This document shows, one piece after another, positions 1 to 9,445 of a stretch of DNA of 64,000 bases; the first letter of the stretch is position 1, and each line of letters starts with the position of its first letter. Location of the stretch: contig NZ_FNVY01000004.1 of assembly GCF_900104595.1 (NCBI RefSeq), positions 310,001 to 374,000 on the forward strand, given 5' to 3'. A program made the translations under genes and the position numbers. The notes beneath the pieces were generated by a model. The model was not told where the DNA came from, made no database searches, and saw nothing but the letters and a program-made list of their open reading frames with translations. This stretch comes from Enterococcus timonensis. Lineage in GTDB: Bacteria > Bacillota > Bacilli > Lactobacillales > Enterococcaceae.

Positions 1-139
1 TTCGTATGTTTTTCATCCTTATGCCATGGTAAAAGATCACCGAACCAATTATGAAACCGGCAATGTCCAAGCCGTGATGGATGGGGATTTAGACGGCTTT
101 ATTGATGCCTATTTAAAGTGGCAATTGGCCCAAGATTAA
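1..139 (+). CDS. prfB: Peptide chain release factor 2, C-terminal end (partial)
   Basis: Only the last 45 or so codons are present and the 5' part lies outside the window. The reading frame opens at base 2 and ends at TAA 137-139. The peptide contains [17 protein letters not shown] followed by a [14 protein letters not shown] segment, the conserved C-terminus of RF2, which reads UGA and UAA stop codons. prfB directly upstream of ftsE is the common arrangement in Firmicutes. The programmed frameshift site of prfB would be at the 5' end and cannot be examined here. Confidence 0.9.
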   Translation, partial: SYVFHPYAMVKDHRTNYETGNVQAVMDGDLDGFIDAYLKWQLAQD

Positions 140-177
140 AAAATATTTTCAAATTGACATCTATTTGTAACGGTCTG

Positions 178-208
178 TTGTCTGAGTGAAATAAAAAGAT
201 GCTATAAT
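178..208 (+). promoter_or_regulatory. Candidate promoter for ftsEX
   Basis: TATAAT at 203-208 lies 40 bases before the ftsE start, with a weak TTGTCT at 178-183 (19-base spacer). The -10 is perfect and the -35 poor, so the assignment rests mostly on the -10 and on position. Confidence 0.5.
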
Positions 209-248
209 CACTAAGCATTAAGAAAATGTGGATAGAAAGGAATTTGCT

Positions 249-935
249 ATGATTGAAATGCAAGACGTCATGAAAAAATACGGGAATGGCACGACGGCGA
301 TTCGTAATATCACGGTAAAAATCGACCAAGGGGAATTCGTTTACGTGGTCGGACCATCCGGAGCTGGGAAATCAACCTTTATCAAATTAATGTATCGAGA
401 AGAAAAAGCGACAAAAGGCCAACTAAATGTAGCGGGTTTTGATTTGATGAATATAAAAAATAGAGATATTCCATTATTACGTCGAGAAATCGGTGTTGTT
501 TTCCAAGATTACAAATTACTGCCGAAAAAGACAATTTATGAAAATGTTGCCTATGCCATGCAAGTTATTGGACGCAAACCAAGAGATATTAAAAAACGCG
601 TAATGGAAGTTTTAGATTTAGTCGGTTTGAAACATAAAGTCCGGGTTTTCCCAACTGAATTATCTGGTGGGGAACAACAACGGGTGGCTATTGCTCGGGC
701 GATTGTCAACACACCGAAAGTTTTAATTGCCGATGAACCAACCGGGAACCTTGATCCGGAAAATTCTTGGGAAATTATGAAATTACTAGATAAGATTAAT
801 ACTCAAGGAACGACAGTTGTAATGGCAACCCACAATGCGCAAATCGTAAATACGATTCGCCACCGGGTAATTGCTGTAGAAAATGGGCGAATCATTCGCG
901 ACCAAGTAGAGGGGGAATACGGCTACGATGTTTAG
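249..935 (+). CDS. ftsE: Cell division ATP-binding protein FtsE
   Basis: A 228-residue ABC ATPase that pairs with FtsX at the membrane to control peptidoglycan hydrolases during division. The Walker A motif GPSGAGKST is at residues 35-43, the signature LSGGEQQR near 137, and Walker B with DEPTGNLDP near 160. An in-frame ATG at 228 exists, but the ATG at 249 is preceded by AGAAAGGA at a proper distance and gives the usual family length. The gene overlaps ftsX by 8 bases, indicating translational coupling. Confidence 0.95.
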   Translation: MIEMQDVMKKYGNGTTAIRNITVKIDQGEFVYVVGPSGAGKSTFIKLMYREEKATKGQLNVAGFDLMNIKNRDIPLLRREIGVVFQDYKLLPKKTIYENVAYAMQVIGRKPRDIKKRVMEVLDLVGLKHKVRVFPTELSGGEQQRVAIARAIVNTPKVLIADEPTGNLDPENSWEIMKLLDKINTQGTTVVMATHNAQIVNTIRHRVIAVENGRIIRDQVEGEYGYDV

Positions 936-1812
936 AACATTTTTTCGACATATTTGGGAAAGTTTCAAAAGTATCCGACGTAACGGCTGGATGAGTTTTG
1001 CCTCTATTTCGGCGGTGACCATTACTCTTTTATTAGTGGGCGCATTTTTGGCGATTATCTTAAATGTCACCAAATTAGCCGACGATATTGCTAACAATGT
1101 GAACGTAACTGTTTTTGTGGAAACAAAAACCGCTGAAACTGATGTTGAAGTCGTGGGAACGGAACTAGAAAAAATCAATCACGTAGAAAGTGTTGAATTT
1201 TCCAGTAAAGATGATCAATTAAAAAATCTAACGGAATCTTACGGCGATGCCTTTAATGTTTTCGACGGAGACACCAATCCTTTGCGAGATGCTTATATTG
1301 TCTCAGCCGATGAACCTGGAAATGTTAAAGAGGTCCAAGAAGCAGCCGAAGAAATTCCTAATGTGGAGCAAGCAGATTACGGCGGAGATTTTTCCGACCA
1401 AGTCTTTAATATTTCTTCTAGTGTGCAAAAATGGGGACTTATTGGGACGGTCATTTTGCTTGTGGTGGCGATTTTCTTAATTTCTAATACGATTCGAATT
1501 ACGATTATGACGCGTAAAAGAGAAATTCAAATTATGCGTTTAGTTGGTGCCAAAAATGGTTATATTCGTTGGCCTTTCTTTCTTGAAGGTGCCTGGGTTG
1601 GCATTTTAGGAGCCGTTGTACCAGTTTTAGCGATGGTCTTTGGTTACGATAAAATTTTCACTTTATTTAATCGCGATTTGATGAAAACTGGTTATTCTTT
1701 AATGGCGCCAGGAGATCTTGTTCCGCAAGTCATTATTTTAATGGTCATTACCGGCGCGGTAATTGGTTCTTTAGGATCTGTTTTATCAATGCGTCGCTTC
1801 TTAAAAATTTAA
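928..1812 (+). CDS. ftsX: Cell division protein FtsX (membrane partner of FtsE)
   Basis: A 294-residue membrane protein. A transmembrane helix near residues 20-48 is followed by an extracellular domain of about 120 residues, then three helices in the C-terminal FtsX/MacB-type permease domain (about 170-290, containing REIQIMRLVGA). In Gram-positives the extracellular loop contacts peptidoglycan hydrolases such as PcsB or CwlO. The start overlaps the end of ftsE and a terminator follows, so ftsEX is a two-gene unit. Confidence 0.95.
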   Translation: MFRTFFRHIWESFKSIRRNGWMSFASISAVTITLLLVGAFLAIILNVTKLADDIANNVNVTVFVETKTAETDVEVVGTELEKINHVESVEFSSKDDQLKNLTESYGDAFNVFDGDTNPLRDAYIVSADEPGNVKEVQEAAEEIPNVEQADYGGDFSDQVFNISSSVQKWGLIGTVILLVVAIFLISNTIRITIMTRKREIQIMRLVGAKNGYIRWPFFLEGAWVGILGAVVPVLAMVFGYDKIFTLFNRDLMKTGYSLMAPGDLVPQVIILMVITGAVIGSLGSVLSMRRFLKI

Positions 1813-1834
1813 TTTATTTCAATCTGAAAATTTC

Positions 1835-1878
1835 AAAATTCCGGCAGCTCGCATTTAGTGGGTCGTCGGAATTTTTTT
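1835..1878 (+). terminator. Rho-independent terminator after ftsX
   Basis: AAATTCCG pairs with CGGAATTT around a loop whose inner part is also partly paired, and a T-tract follows. It separates ftsEX from the pst operon. Confidence 0.8.
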
Positions 1879-1962
1879 ATTTTTCAAAGCGAGAAAACTA
1901 GTTTAAAAGATTGAAAATTTATCTGTGAAAATGAGAAATATTTAAGAGCTGTCTTTTTTGTC

Positions 1963-1991
1963 TTGCCAAATTATTAAAGAATCGGTACTCT
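1963..1991 (+). promoter_or_regulatory. Candidate pst operon promoter
   Basis: TTGCCA (1963-1968) and TACTCT (1986-1991) are separated by 17 bases and lie about 40 bases upstream of pstS. The AT-rich sequence just upstream, with TTTAAGAGCTGTC around 1941-1953, is where PhoP-type boxes would be expected, but I cannot identify a convincing repeat. Confidence 0.5.
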
Positions 1992-2032
1992 TAATTGAGA
2001 AAGATGTTTTTCAAAAAAATTCGGAGGTTTAT

Positions 2033-2887
2033 ATGAAGAAAAAAATTTTTCTACCGATCCTTTTGAGTTTCTTTTTTTTAAGTGGTTGTGCCGCCTGGAT
2101 TGATCGAGGCGAGGCGATTACCGCAGTGGGCTCTTCTGCCTTACAACCTTTAGTGGAAACTGTGGGGGAAGAATTTCAATCGGAAAATCCGGGGAAATTT
2201 ATTAATGTTCAAGGGGGCGGATCAGGAACTGGTCTTTCTCAAGTGCAAACAGGTGCTGTGGAAATTGGCAATTCTGATTTATTTGCCGAAGAAAAAGACG
2301 GTGTGGACGCCAGTAAACTAGTGGACCATCAAGTCGCAGCAGTGGGGATTGCCCCAATTATTAATTCAGAAATTGGTATTGAAAATATTTCCATGAGTGA
2401 TTTGAAAAAAATTTTTACCGGCGAAATTACTAACTGGTCAGATGTTGGCGGCGCTAATTTGCCGGTGGTGTTATTGAATCGGGCAGCAGGCTCCGGCTCG
2501 CGGGGGACTTTTGAAAAATGGGTCTTAGATGGTGCGAATGCCAAAACGAGCCAAGAACAAGATTCCACCGGGATGGTGCGACAAATTGTCACCGATACGC
2601 CAGGCGCCATTAGTTATGTGGCTTTTTCTTATATTACTGATGATGTGGTGCCTTTAAGTATTGATAACGTAGCACCAACAGATGAAAATGTCACCACCAA
2701 CGCTTGGGTCATTTGGTCATATGAACATATGTATACTTTAGGCGAACCCTCTGAGTTAACGGCAGAATTTCTAGCTTTTGTTTTAAGTGATGAAATCCAA
2801 GAAAATATTGTCGGGGATTTAGGATATATTCCCATTTCTGCCATGAAAGTGGCCCGGGATTGGGAAGGTAATTTGATTACTGAATGA
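2033..2887 (+). CDS. pstS: Phosphate-binding lipoprotein PstS
   Basis: A 284-residue substrate-binding protein of the high-affinity phosphate ABC transporter. The N-terminus is a lipoprotein signal: lysines, a hydrophobic run, and lipobox LSGC with Cys19 as the lipidated residue. The mature part has the PstS motifs AVGSSALQP and GGGSGTGLSQV and the phosphate-contacting AAGSGSRGTFE segment. The upstream in-frame start at 1958 is rejected, because the ATG at 2033 has TCGGAGG in front of it and begins a proper signal peptide. First gene of pstSCABB-phoU. Confidence 0.94.
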   Translation: MKKKIFLPILLSFFFLSGCAAWIDRGEAITAVGSSALQPLVETVGEEFQSENPGKFINVQGGGSGTGLSQVQTGAVEIGNSDLFAEEKDGVDASKLVDHQVAAVGIAPIINSEIGIENISMSDLKKIFTGEITNWSDVGGANLPVVLLNRAAGSGSRGTFEKWVLDGANAKTSQEQDSTGMVRQIVTDTPGAISYVAFSYITDDVVPLSIDNVAPTDENVTTNAWVIWSYEHMYTLGEPSELTAEFLAFVLSDEIQENIVGDLGYIPISAMKVARDWEGNLITE

Positions 2888-2900
2888 GTGGAGGAATACT

Positions 2901-3839
2901 TTGGAACATTTAACAGATGAGCAAATTCAAAAAAAGTTATTACAAAAATCTAAAAAAGCCAAACTGGAAATGCGCGGCAAGTTATTAAGTTTTAGTTGTA
3001 TTGCCTTAATTGTTTTAGTTGTGGTGGCGATTTTTTATTTTGTTGCTTCCAAGGGTCTCGCAACTTTTTTTCAAGATGGCGTAAATCCTTTGAAATTTTT
3101 ATTTGGTACTAATTGGAATCCTAGCCAGACAGATGCTTCCGGTCAAGTGGAAGTCGGTGCGCTGCCATTGATTTCCGGTTCATTTATTGTGACGATTTTA
3201 GCTGCCATTGTGGCCACGCCTTTTGCGTTAGGAGCGGCGATTTTTATGACTGAAATTTCGCCACAAGTTGGGAAAAAATTTCTTCAACCAGTCATTGAAC
3301 TTTTAGTGGGGATTCCTTCTGTGGTGTATGGTTTTATCGGTTTAACGGTAATTGTTCCTGTAATTCGGCAAATTTTTGGCGGCACAGGTTTTGGGATTTT
3401 AGCAGGGACCTTTGTTTTATTTGTTATGATTTTGCCGACAGTAACTACTATGACCGTCGATGCGTTAAAAGCTGTGCCGCGTCATTATCGTGAGGCCTCA
3501 CTAGCTTTAGGGGCGACTCGCTGGCAGACAATTTACAAAGTGGTTTTGCGTTCGGGAATTCCCGGTATTTTAACGGCGATTGTCTTTGGGATGGCCCGAG
3601 CTTTTGGTGAAGCACTAGCCATTCAAATGGTTATCGGAAATGCTGCTTTAATGCCAACAAGTTTAACAACACCAGCTGCAACCTTAACGAGTATTTTAAC
3701 AATGGGAATTGGAAATACTATTATGGGCACGGTTCAAAATAATGTGCTCTGGTCATTAGCATTACTGCTCTTGTTGATGTCGCTCTTCTTTAATATTATT
3801 ATTCGCCTGATTGGCAGAAAAGGGGCAAATCAAGGATGA
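2901..3839 (+). CDS. pstC: Phosphate ABC transporter permease PstC
   Basis: A 312-residue inner-membrane permease with about six helices and the BPD-type EAA loop (YREASLALGATRWQTIYKVVL) facing the ATPase. The start codon is TTG at 2901, supported by GTGGAGGA eight bases upstream. An alternative ATG is not available at a suitable distance. The 3' end overlaps pstA by four bases (ATGA), which implies coupled translation of the two permease subunits. Confidence 0.93.
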   Translation: MEHLTDEQIQKKLLQKSKKAKLEMRGKLLSFSCIALIVLVVVAIFYFVASKGLATFFQDGVNPLKFLFGTNWNPSQTDASGQVEVGALPLISGSFIVTILAAIVATPFALGAAIFMTEISPQVGKKFLQPVIELLVGIPSVVYGFIGLTVIVPVIRQIFGGTGFGILAGTFVLFVMILPTVTTMTVDALKAVPRHYREASLALGATRWQTIYKVVLRSGIPGILTAIVFGMARAFGEALAIQMVIGNAALMPTSLTTPAATLTSILTMGIGNTIMGTVQNNVLWSLALLLLLMSLFFNIIIRLIGRKGANQG

Positions 3840-4720
3840 AAGCAAAACGCGCAGATAAAATTGCTACAGGCATTTTGTACGTAGTTTCCGGTTTTATTGT
3901 TCTTATTTTAGTTGCTCTTTTAGGTTATATTTTAATTCGAGGCGTGCCTTATATTACGCCGGAGTTTCTAACCCAACCATCTAAAAGTTATCAAACAGGT
4001 GGAGGAATTGGGGTCCAACTGTTTAACTCTTTATTTTTACTGTTAGTAACGTTAATTATTTCAGTACCGATTTCTTTAGGCGCCGGTATTTATATGGCCG
4101 AATATGCTAAAAAAAATCGGTTGACGGCAATTATTCGATCCGCCATTGAAATTTTGAGTTCTTTGCCTTCTGTCGTGGTGGGGCTTTTTGGATTTTTAAT
4201 TTTCGTTATTCAAATGGGTTACGGGTTTAGTATTTTGTCCGGGGCTTTAGCGTTAACCTTTTTCAATTTACCGATTTTAACGCGAAATATAGAAGAAAGT
4301 TTAAAAGCCATTCATTATACGCAGCGTGAGGCGGGCTTAGCACTAGGTTTGTCCCGCTACGAAACGGTAACAAAAATTATTGTGCCAGAAGCTTTGCCTG
4401 GAATTTTAACTGGGATTATTATTTCTGCCGGCCGAATTTTCGGTGAAGCGGCGGCTTTAATTTATACAGCGGGACAATCAGCACCGGCGCTAGATTTCAG
4501 TAATTGGAATCCATTAAGTGTTTCGTCGCCGATTTCCATTTTTCGACAAGCCGAAACATTAGCTGTTCACATTTGGAAAATAAATACAGAAGGTACGATG
4601 CCAGATGGAGCGGCGGTATCGGCTGGAGCTTCAGCCGTTTTAATTATTGTGGTGCTGATTTTCAACTTTGGCGCTCGATTTATCGGCAATCGTCTCTATA
4701 AAAAAATGACTTCAGCTTAA
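3836..4720 (+). CDS. pstA: Phosphate ABC transporter permease PstA
   Basis: A 294-residue permease, partner of PstC. It has a first helix at about 15-37, a five-helix BPD core, and the EAA loop near 160-180 (REAGLALGLSRYETVTKII). It begins inside the last codons of pstC and is followed nine bases later by the first pstB with an AGGAGGG site. Family length and order are normal. Confidence 0.93.
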   Translation: MKAKRADKIATGILYVVSGFIVLILVALLGYILIRGVPYITPEFLTQPSKSYQTGGGIGVQLFNSLFLLLVTLIISVPISLGAGIYMAEYAKKNRLTAIIRSAIEILSSLPSVVVGLFGFLIFVIQMGYGFSILSGALALTFFNLPILTRNIEESLKAIHYTQREAGLALGLSRYETVTKIIVPEALPGILTGIIISAGRIFGEAAALIYTAGQSAPALDFSNWNPLSVSSPISIFRQAETLAVHIWKINTEGTMPDGAAVSAGASAVLIIVVLIFNFGARFIGNRLYKKMTSA

Positions 4721-4729
4721 GGAGGGCGT

Positions 4730-5530
4730 ATGGAAAAATATGATTTTAATGACCGCTTTATTTTAAATTTAGACACGCCTGAAGCTTTGCGAACCCATGA
4801 TCTTCACGTTTGGTATGGGAATAATGAAGCAATTAAAGGCGTGGACTTGCAATTTGAAAAAAATAAAATTACTTCTTTAATTGGTGCTTCAGGTTCTGGT
4901 AAATCCACTTATTTGCGGAGTTTGAATCGGATGAACGATGGAATTAGCGGCACGAAAGTAACTGGAGAAATTATTTATAAAGAAGTGGATATTAACGCGC
5001 CGGCAGTCGATGTGTATGAAATGCGGAAACATATTGGCATGGTTTTTCAACGGCCAAATCCTTTTTCAAAATCTATTTATGAAAATATTACTTTTGCTCT
5101 AAAGCGCCATGGCATTAAAGATAAAAAACTTTTAGCAGAAATTGTTGAAACGACTTTAAAACAAGCGGCACTTTGGGATCAAGTGAAAGACAATTTACAT
5201 CAATCGGCTTTAGCCTTATCCGGTGGCCAGCAACAACGGCTGTGCATCGCCCGAGCCATTGCCATGAAACCAGATATTTTACTATTAGATGAGCCAGCTT
5301 CCGCGTTAGATCCGATTTCTACTAGTAAAGTAGAAGAAACATTGGTCCAATTGAAAGAAGATTACACCGTTATTATCGTCACTCATAATATGCAACAAGC
5401 CGCGCGAATTAGTGATTACACCGCATTTTTTTATAGCGGTCAAGTGATTGAATATGATTTGACGGCAAATATTTTCACGCAGCCGCAAAAAAAAGCGACC
5501 AACGATTATGTTTCCGGGCATTTCGGTTAG
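4730..5530 (+). CDS. pstB: Phosphate ABC transporter ATPase PstB (first copy)
   Basis: A 266-residue ATPase. Walker [10 protein letters not shown] is at 52-60, the signature LSGGQQQR near 165, and Walker B ends in [11 protein letters not shown], with Ala-Ser where most PstB proteins have Thr-Ser. It carries an N-terminal extension of about 20 residues relative to the second copy. Two tandem pstB genes are usual in Enterococcus and Streptococcus; which serves the transporter under which condition cannot be read from sequence. Confidence 0.92.
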   Translation: MEKYDFNDRFILNLDTPEALRTHDLHVWYGNNEAIKGVDLQFEKNKITSLIGASGSGKSTYLRSLNRMNDGISGTKVTGEIIYKEVDINAPAVDVYEMRKHIGMVFQRPNPFSKSIYENITFALKRHGIKDKKLLAEIVETTLKQAALWDQVKDNLHQSALALSGGQQQRLCIARAIAMKPDILLLDEPASALDPISTSKVEETLVQLKEDYTVIIVTHNMQQAARISDYTAFFYSGQVIEYDLTANIFTQPQKKATNDYVSGHFG

Positions 5531-5538
5531 GAGGACAG

Positions 5539-6294
5539 ATGACAGAAATTATCAGCTCGTCAGATTTACATTTGTATTATGGCAAAAAAGAAGCTTTAAA
5601 GGGAATTAATTTAACTTTGCACAAAAATGAACTGACTACCCTCATTGGTCCCTCTGGTTGTGGGAAATCTACTTTTCTCCGTTGCTTAAATCGGATGAAC
5701 GACTTAATTCCTGGGGTCACCATTAATGGATCGGTCTTGTATCATGGGGAAGATATTTATTCTCCTAAAGAAGATGTTGTCAATTTGCGTAAAGAAATCG
5801 GCATGGTTTTTCAACAACCGAATCCTTTTCCTTTTTCGATTTATGAAAATGTCGCTTTTGGTTTACGACTAAAAGGGGAAAAAAATAAAAAAGTGATCGA
5901 TGAAATCGTCGAAAAAAGTTTACAAAAAGCAGCCGTTTGGGACGATGTGAAAGATAAATTACATCAGTCCGCATTAGGATTATCAGGCGGTCAGCAACAA
6001 CGGGTCTGTATTGCCCGCGTGTTGGCGGTGGATCCGGGTGTGATTTTACTAGATGAACCAACGAGTGCCTTAGATCCGATTTCCACTGGGAAAATTGAAG
6101 AAATGCTTTTTACTTTGAAAGAAAATTATTCACTAGTCATGGTGACTCATTCCATGGGTCAAGCGAGCCGGATTTCTGATCGGACGGCGTTTTTCTTAGA
6201 TGGCCATTTAATTGAATACAATGAAACGAAAAAAATATTTATCAATCCGAAACAGAAAGAAACCGAAGACTATATTTCTGGTAAATTTGGATAG
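5539..6294 (+). CDS. pstB: Phosphate ABC transporter ATPase PstB (second copy)
   Basis: A 251-residue ATPase paralogous to the preceding gene. Walker [10 protein letters not shown] is at 37-45, signature LSGGQQQR, Walker [12 protein letters not shown]. It sits eight bases after the first pstB with GGAGGACAG as ribosome binding site, and phoU follows after 11 bases. Sequence differs from the first copy throughout, so the duplication is old. Confidence 0.92.
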   Translation: MTEIISSSDLHLYYGKKEALKGINLTLHKNELTTLIGPSGCGKSTFLRCLNRMNDLIPGVTINGSVLYHGEDIYSPKEDVVNLRKEIGMVFQQPNPFPFSIYENVAFGLRLKGEKNKKVIDEIVEKSLQKAAVWDDVKDKLHQSALGLSGGQQQRVCIARVLAVDPGVILLDEPTSALDPISTGKIEEMLFTLKENYSLVMVTHSMGQASRISDRTAFFLDGHLIEYNETKKIFINPKQKETEDYISGKFG

Positions 6295-6305
6295 AAAGGA
6301 CAATT

Positions 6306-6977
6306 ATGTTACGAACACAATTTGATGAAGAACTAAAAGATTTACATGAACAATTTTATGAAATGGGGCTAGCAGTATCTAGTGCCGTGCACAAATCCGT
6401 GCAAGCTTTTATTACCCACGACAAAGAATTGGCCAAAGCAGTGATTGTCAATGACGAAGAAATTAACGCCCAAGAATTGCGCTTAGAGAAAAAAAGTTTT
6501 GAAATGATTGCCTTGCAACAACCTGTGACAACAGATTTACGAATGATTGTTACCATTATGAAAGCAAGCTCTGATTTGGAACGGATGGGCGATCACGCGG
6601 TATCGATTGCTAAAGCAACAATTCGGGTTAAAGGGCATCAGCGGATTCCTGAAGTGGAACAAATGATTACCCAAATGAGTGATTATGTCAAAGAAATGGT
6701 CAATGACGTGATGGCCGCCTATGTGGCATCGGATTCTAAAAAAGCGCGAGAAATCGCTAAAGAAGACGAGCATGTCAATGAATATTTTCAAAAAGTTTAT
6801 GATGCTTCGATTGCCCAAATGCAAAAAGAACCAGCCACCGTTATTTCTGGCAATGATTATTTGCATGTGGCCAGCTACTTGGAGCGGATTGGCGATTATG
6901 TGACCAATATTTGCGAATGGATTGTTTATCTTTCCAGCGGTTATTTAACCGAGCTGAATTCTAATCATCATTTGTAA
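6306..6977 (+). CDS. phoU: Phosphate transport regulator PhoU
   Basis: A 223-residue all-helical protein made of two three-helix PhoU repeats (about residues 15-105 and 120-205). Each repeat carries the metal-binding type motif, seen as MGDHAVSIAK in the first and LERIGDYVTNI in the second. PhoU restrains Pst uptake and signals phosphate sufficiency to the PhoR kinase. Last gene of the operon; a strong terminator follows. Confidence 0.93.
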   Translation: MLRTQFDEELKDLHEQFYEMGLAVSSAVHKSVQAFITHDKELAKAVIVNDEEINAQELRLEKKSFEMIALQQPVTTDLRMIVTIMKASSDLERMGDHAVSIAKATIRVKGHQRIPEVEQMITQMSDYVKEMVNDVMAAYVASDSKKAREIAKEDEHVNEYFQKVYDASIAQMQKEPATVISGNDYLHVASYLERIGDYVTNICEWIVYLSSGYLTELNSNHHL

Positions 6978-7023
6978 AATGAATTGGCGAGAATTTATTT
7001 TAAAAAATTTTTCTAATAAAAAC

Positions 7024-7062
7024 AAAGTGTGTTTGGCTAGTAGTCAAACACACTTTTTTTTT
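7024..7062 (+). terminator. Terminator of the pst operon
   Basis: AAAGTGTGTTTG pairs with CAAACACACTTT around a nine-base loop and is followed by nine T residues. Confidence 0.9.
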
Positions 7063-7110
7063 AAAATTTACTGATCAGTGGCTATTTTTTAGCTAGTTTC
7101 TAGCACAATC

Positions 7111-7174
7111 CTTGAGTCGCAGAGAAAGTTCCGTCTTAAGTCCTATGACAAATTTGCCAATCCAAGGCATAATA
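7111..7174 (+). promoter_or_regulatory. liaX promoter with LiaR-like activator site
   Basis: ATGACA (7145-7150) and CATAAT (7169-7174) are 18 bases apart. Immediately upstream lie GAGTC (7114-7118) and GTCTTAAGTCC (7133-7143), half-sites of the kind bound by LiaR/VraR response regulators. The location abutting the -35 suits an activator. The assignment to LiaR is inferred from the gene served. Confidence 0.45.
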
Positions 7175-7220
7175 GTCTTGTAAGAAAGATTATGTATTGC
7201 TAAATAAGGAGGCAATTTAT

Positions 7221-8816
7221 ATGCAAGATCGTGAAAGAATTTTAGAACTTGTTAAAAAAGGCGTCTTAAGCACGGAAGAAGCCCTCGTATTGTTAGAAAG
7301 TATGGCCCAAGATAAAGATGAAAAAAATATCCAAAAAGCGGCCGATAAAGTAAGTACTGAAAAAGTTTCAGCTACAAAAGATTTCGTAGAACCAACCGTT
7401 GACCAAAAAGTAGAGTCAACAGAAGATCCCACAGCAAGTGAAGCTGTTGAAAGCGCTGAAGAAAAAGCAGCCAAAAAAGCAGCAATTGAAAAAACTTTAG
7501 CACAATTAGCGGAAGCCGCTAATCAAACATCAGCACAACTAGATGGTGTCAATGCTGAAATTTCTAGTTTGAAAAATGATTTAAAAGCCAAACGTGAAGA
7601 AAAACAAGTTTTCGACACTATGGATGAATTAGGGACATTGACAGAATCTAAAGAAGCACAACGTCAAGATGTCGTTAATCAAATGCGGGACTTAGATGCG
7701 CAATTAGCCCAATTACAAGATGACCAAAAGAAATTAGAAGCAGATTTAAAAAATCTTAATAAAGAACGATTCCACAACACGAAAGAAAAAGTGCAACAAA
7801 AATTTGATATTCCAGAGGATTGGAAAGATCAAACAAAAGAAACGATGAATCAAGTCGGCGGCAAAGTTTATGAAGCGTCCAATCAATTAGGTAGTTTCTT
7901 GAAAAAAACTTTCAACGGATTAGCTGATGTCGTAAATGATAATGTGGATTGGAAAGAAGTGAATTTCCGCGTCCCAGGTGTTGCGACAACGAAATTCTCC
8001 CATACGTTTAATTATCCAGAAAATAAAGCTTCTTTAATCGATGTAAAATTAGCTAACGGAGATATTACCTTTGAAGTTTCTGATAGCGATGATTTAAGAG
8101 TTGAAGCTGATATTAAATTATATGGTAAAATGGAAGGTACACCGCTACAAGCCTTTCTTGAAAAATCACAAATTGATGTGGATGATGAAGTGATTTCATT
8201 TCAAATTCCAAATAAAAGAGTACGGGCTGATTTAGTATTCTATTTACCTGAAAAAACGTATGATCATGTTTCTTTAAAATTACTCAATGGTGATATTGAA
8301 GTTAGTGATCTAAAAGCTAAAGATGTTTATGCAAAATCAACAAATGGAGATATTGATTTTTCTGAAATCACCGCTTCAATGTTAGAAATTCATGGCGTTA
8401 ATGGCGATGTTGATGTTGAAAATAGCGAATTGTTGGATTTGTCGGTGGAATCTGTAAATGGTGACATTACGACTAAAAAAACCAACGCTAAAACTATTAA
8501 TACATCTTTAGTTAACGGCGATATTCGTTTGACCGTCTCTTCAGGTGATTTGAGAAGTATTGAAGCAAGTTCAGTCAATGGGGAAGTAAAAATTGCTTTA
8601 CCAAAAGATTTATCCATTGCAGGAACAGTGAAAACTAGTTTTGGTTCAGTAAAACATCGCTTAAGCCAATTAGATGTCTTAAAAGAAAGAGCAAGTACGT
8701 CTTCTTCCTCTAAGAGCCAATATTTAGAATTCGAAAGATTATTAGGTGGAGATGTGGCCAATGTTAATGCCGCAACGACTACCGGATCTATTTATTTAAA
8801 AGATACAGAAGAATAA
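7221..8816 (+). CDS. liaX: Envelope stress sensor/regulator LiaX
   Basis: A 531-residue protein matching enterococcal LiaX in length and layout. A short N-terminal helical segment (ERILELVKKGVLSTEEALVLL) is followed by an acidic Ala/Glu-rich stretch, a coiled coil at about 80-190, and a C-terminal DUF4097 beta-helix with repeated LxNGDI/VNGDV turns (about 255-510). In Enterococcus LiaX responds to daptomycin and antimicrobial peptides and restrains the LiaFSR response. The ATG at 7221 is chosen over 7197 because TAAGGAGG precedes it. Head of liaX-liaY-liaY-liaZ. Confidence 0.93.
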   Translation: MQDRERILELVKKGVLSTEEALVLLESMAQDKDEKNIQKAADKVSTEKVSATKDFVEPTVDQKVESTEDPTASEAVESAEEKAAKKAAIEKTLAQLAEAANQTSAQLDGVNAEISSLKNDLKAKREEKQVFDTMDELGTLTESKEAQRQDVVNQMRDLDAQLAQLQDDQKKLEADLKNLNKERFHNTKEKVQQKFDIPEDWKDQTKETMNQVGGKVYEASNQLGSFLKKTFNGLADVVNDNVDWKEVNFRVPGVATTKFSHTFNYPENKASLIDVKLANGDITFEVSDSDDLRVEADIKLYGKMEGTPLQAFLEKSQIDVDDEVISFQIPNKRVRADLVFYLPEKTYDHVSLKLLNGDIEVSDLKAKDVYAKSTNGDIDFSEITASMLEIHGVNGDVDVENSELLDLSVESVNGDITTKKTNAKTINTSLVNGDIRLTVSSGDLRSIEASSVNGEVKIALPKDLSIAGTVKTSFGSVKHRLSQLDVLKERASTSSSSKSQYLEFERLLGGDVANVNAATTTGSIYLKDTEE

Positions 8817-8822
8817 TATGAA

Positions 8823-8851
8823 GTGGCAGGCGCCTGCCTGCCGCCTTTTTT
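8823..8851 (+). terminator. GC-rich hairpin between liaX and liaY, likely partial terminator
   Basis: GTGGCAGGC pairs with GCCTGCCGC (one G-T pair) around a GCCT loop, followed by CCTTTTTT. It lies between two genes of one operon, so it probably lets only some transcripts continue into liaY-liaZ. Confidence 0.6.
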
Positions 8852-8866
8852 AAAGGAGGGAAAATC

Positions 8867-9100
8867 ATGAATAAAAAATTAACTAAATCAAGTACAGATA
8901 AAGTACTAACCGGTACATTAGCCGGGATTGGTGAATATTTGGGGTTAGACCCCACTTTAATTCGGATCATTTATGTTATTCTTAGTTTTGTAGGAATCGG
9001 AGCACCAGTTATTTTATATATTTTGCTGGCCATCTTAATTCCTCAAGGTCCAACTCGTCCACCACGTCCCACAAATAACCGTGATTTTACTGATTTTTAA
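8867..9100 (+). CDS. liaY: PspC-domain membrane protein LiaY (first copy)
   Basis: A 77-residue PspC-domain protein. The domain motif LTGTLAGIGEYLGLDPTLIR precedes one long hydrophobic helix (about 36-58), and a Pro-rich tail follows. Lia-operon PspC proteins sit in the membrane and connect LiaX to LiaFSR and to membrane remodelling. AAAGGAGGG lies upstream. A second PspC gene follows directly, which is unusual: the E. faecalis operon as I know it has a single liaY. Confidence 0.85.
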   Translation: MNKKLTKSSTDKVLTGTLAGIGEYLGLDPTLIRIIYVILSFVGIGAPVILYILLAILIPQGPTRPPRPTNNRDFTDF

Positions 9101-9121
9101 TTTTACAAGGAGTGTATGAAG

Positions 9122-9445
9122 ATGAGTAAGAAATTAAAAAAATCCCGCAACAAAGTCCTGACTGGGACTTTAGCCGGTATAGCTGAGTATTTCAATATTG
9201 ATCCAACGATTTTGCGGGTCATTTATGTCATTATTATTTTAGCTGGTTTTGGTACACCGGTTATCTTGTATTTTGTTTTGGCGCTCATTATGCCAAATGC
9301 GGATAACGATACGTATCAAAATAAAAAACGTCCGACTAACGGTGATAATCCGTATTATGATCGGAATCAACGTACTAGAAAAGAAGCTGAAAAAGTTCGC
9401 CCGACCCAAGAAAGCAAAGACGATGAGGACTGGAGTGATTTTTAG
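9122..9445 (+). CDS. liaY: PspC-domain membrane protein LiaY (second copy)
   Basis: A 107-residue paralogue of the preceding protein: the same PspC motif (LTGTLAGIAEYFNIDPTILR) and hydrophobic helix, but with a charged hydrophilic tail of about 45 residues ending in DDEDWSDF. Both tails end in a D-F motif. ATG 9122 is preferred to ATG 9116 because AAGGAG (9107-9112) is nine bases from the former and only three from the latter. The stop codon overlaps the GTG start of liaZ. Confidence 0.83.
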   Translation: MSKKLKKSRNKVLTGTLAGIAEYFNIDPTILRVIYVIIILAGFGTPVILYFVLALIMPNADNDTYQNKKRPTNGDNPYYDRNQRTRKEAEKVRPTQESKDDEDWSDF

